Assembly (NCBI GenBank): GCA_002050435.1
Contig: MWYV01000040.1
Coordinates: 1 to 32,464, forward strand
Direction: 5' to 3'
Source of the DNA: Chitinophagales bacterium 33-2
GTDB taxonomy: Bacteria > Bacteroidota > Bacteroidia > Chitinophagales > Chitinophagaceae
Length of the DNA: 32,464 bases
The notes under the pieces are model-generated. The model saw only the letters and a list, made by a program, of their open reading frames with translations, searched no databases and had not been told where the DNA came from. The position numbers were made by a program, and so were the translations under genes. Shown here one piece after another: positions 32,313 through 32,464 of this stretch. Position 1 is the first letter of the stretch; the number at the start of each line of letters is the position of its first letter.

Positions 32313-32464
32313 TTTGTTGCGAAGGGGAGGATCCCTGCCTGCGTGACGCAGTCGGGCAGGGAACTCCCGACCTTCGGTATAATAATATCAGTAAATTAAA
32401 AAAGGCTTCCAAATTGGAAACCTTTCTTTGTTGCGAAGGGGAGGATCCCTGCCTGCGTGACGCA

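Larger units (their letters stand above)
32174..32464 (-). repeat. Tandem array of tRNA 3'-part + terminator units with T-loop hairpin insertions
   Basis: Units start at 32174 (142 bp), 32316 (114 bp) and 32430 (cut by the window end). Read on the reverse strand each unit has ACCGAAGGTC, then a T-arm GGGAG-TTC-[insert]-GATC-CTCCC, then the acceptor strand CTTCGCA, then a terminator hairpin (GGTTTCC/GGAAGCC plus T-run). Without the insert the T-arm would be perfect: 5-bp stem and TTCGATC loop. The 5' half of the tRNA is missing. The insert is one 27-nt hairpin in units 2 and 3, two in unit 1. Confidence 0.85.

Noticed and set aside
32174..32464. CRISPR array at the right edge
   Set aside because: The units are 114-142 bp and nearly identical throughout, without variable spacers, and contain tRNA parts and a terminator.

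Overview
The window looks like chromosomal DNA of a Bacteroidota bacterium, most likely near Chitinophagaceae. Reasons: moderate GC, Bacteroidota-type promoters (a -33 TTTG about 20 nt before a TAnnTTTG-like -7 box), almost no Shine-Dalgarno sequences, a fused HAD-phosphatase/IGPD HisB, fused HisIE, a DUF4369-thioredoxin protein, head-GIN (DUF2807) protein, TonB receptor and PASTA protein. The left edge cuts into a damaged hisC copy and the right edge stops inside a tandem repeat, so both ends may be contig ends.

Region 1 (1-12739) is amino-acid biosynthesis. The end of hisC and hisB are followed by a small secreted protein and a reverse-strand GNAT protein. Then comes a trp operon, trpE-G-D-C-F-B-(two extra genes)-trpA, which runs without a break (ATGA overlap) into hisH-hisA-hisF-hisIE. 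A trp operon has thus been placed inside a his operon. It starts with a textbook-like attenuator: an 18-codon leader peptide with three consecutive Trp codons flanked by His codons (HWWWH), a perfect terminator hairpin, and an antiterminator strand lying in the last codons and stop of the leader. This is the most interesting part of the window, because the downstream genes make both Trp and His.

Region 2 (12741-24697) is a mix: a periplasmic thioredoxin-like protein; a DtxR/MntR-type regulator with a ZIP metal transporter and a clear palindromic operator; a lipoprotein; a short GT35 alpha-glucan phosphorylase homologue whose PLP-lysine position is Thr; IspH; a cytoplasmic GH13 amylase; an HtrA/DegP protease; a LuxC-type acyl-CoA reductase divergent from a ferredoxin; and a MazF-type toxin-antitoxin pair with an odd toxin C-terminus.

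Region 3 (24894-31788) holds ddl, a three-PASTA membrane protein and a rhodanese, then a TonB-dependent receptor preceded by a TPP riboswitch (so probably an outer-membrane thiamin-compound importer), a DUF2807 protein, a stand-alone receiver protein and an unknown lipoprotein. An 80/91-bp tandem repeat and G-rich GGGTTAG-like tracts sit between or inside the ends of these genes.

Region 4 (31760-32464) is gene-poor. It holds a fragment of a sensor histidine kinase, and then a tandem array of about 114 bp. Each unit is the 3' part of a tRNA gene plus its terminator, with 27-nt hairpins inserted in the T-loop.
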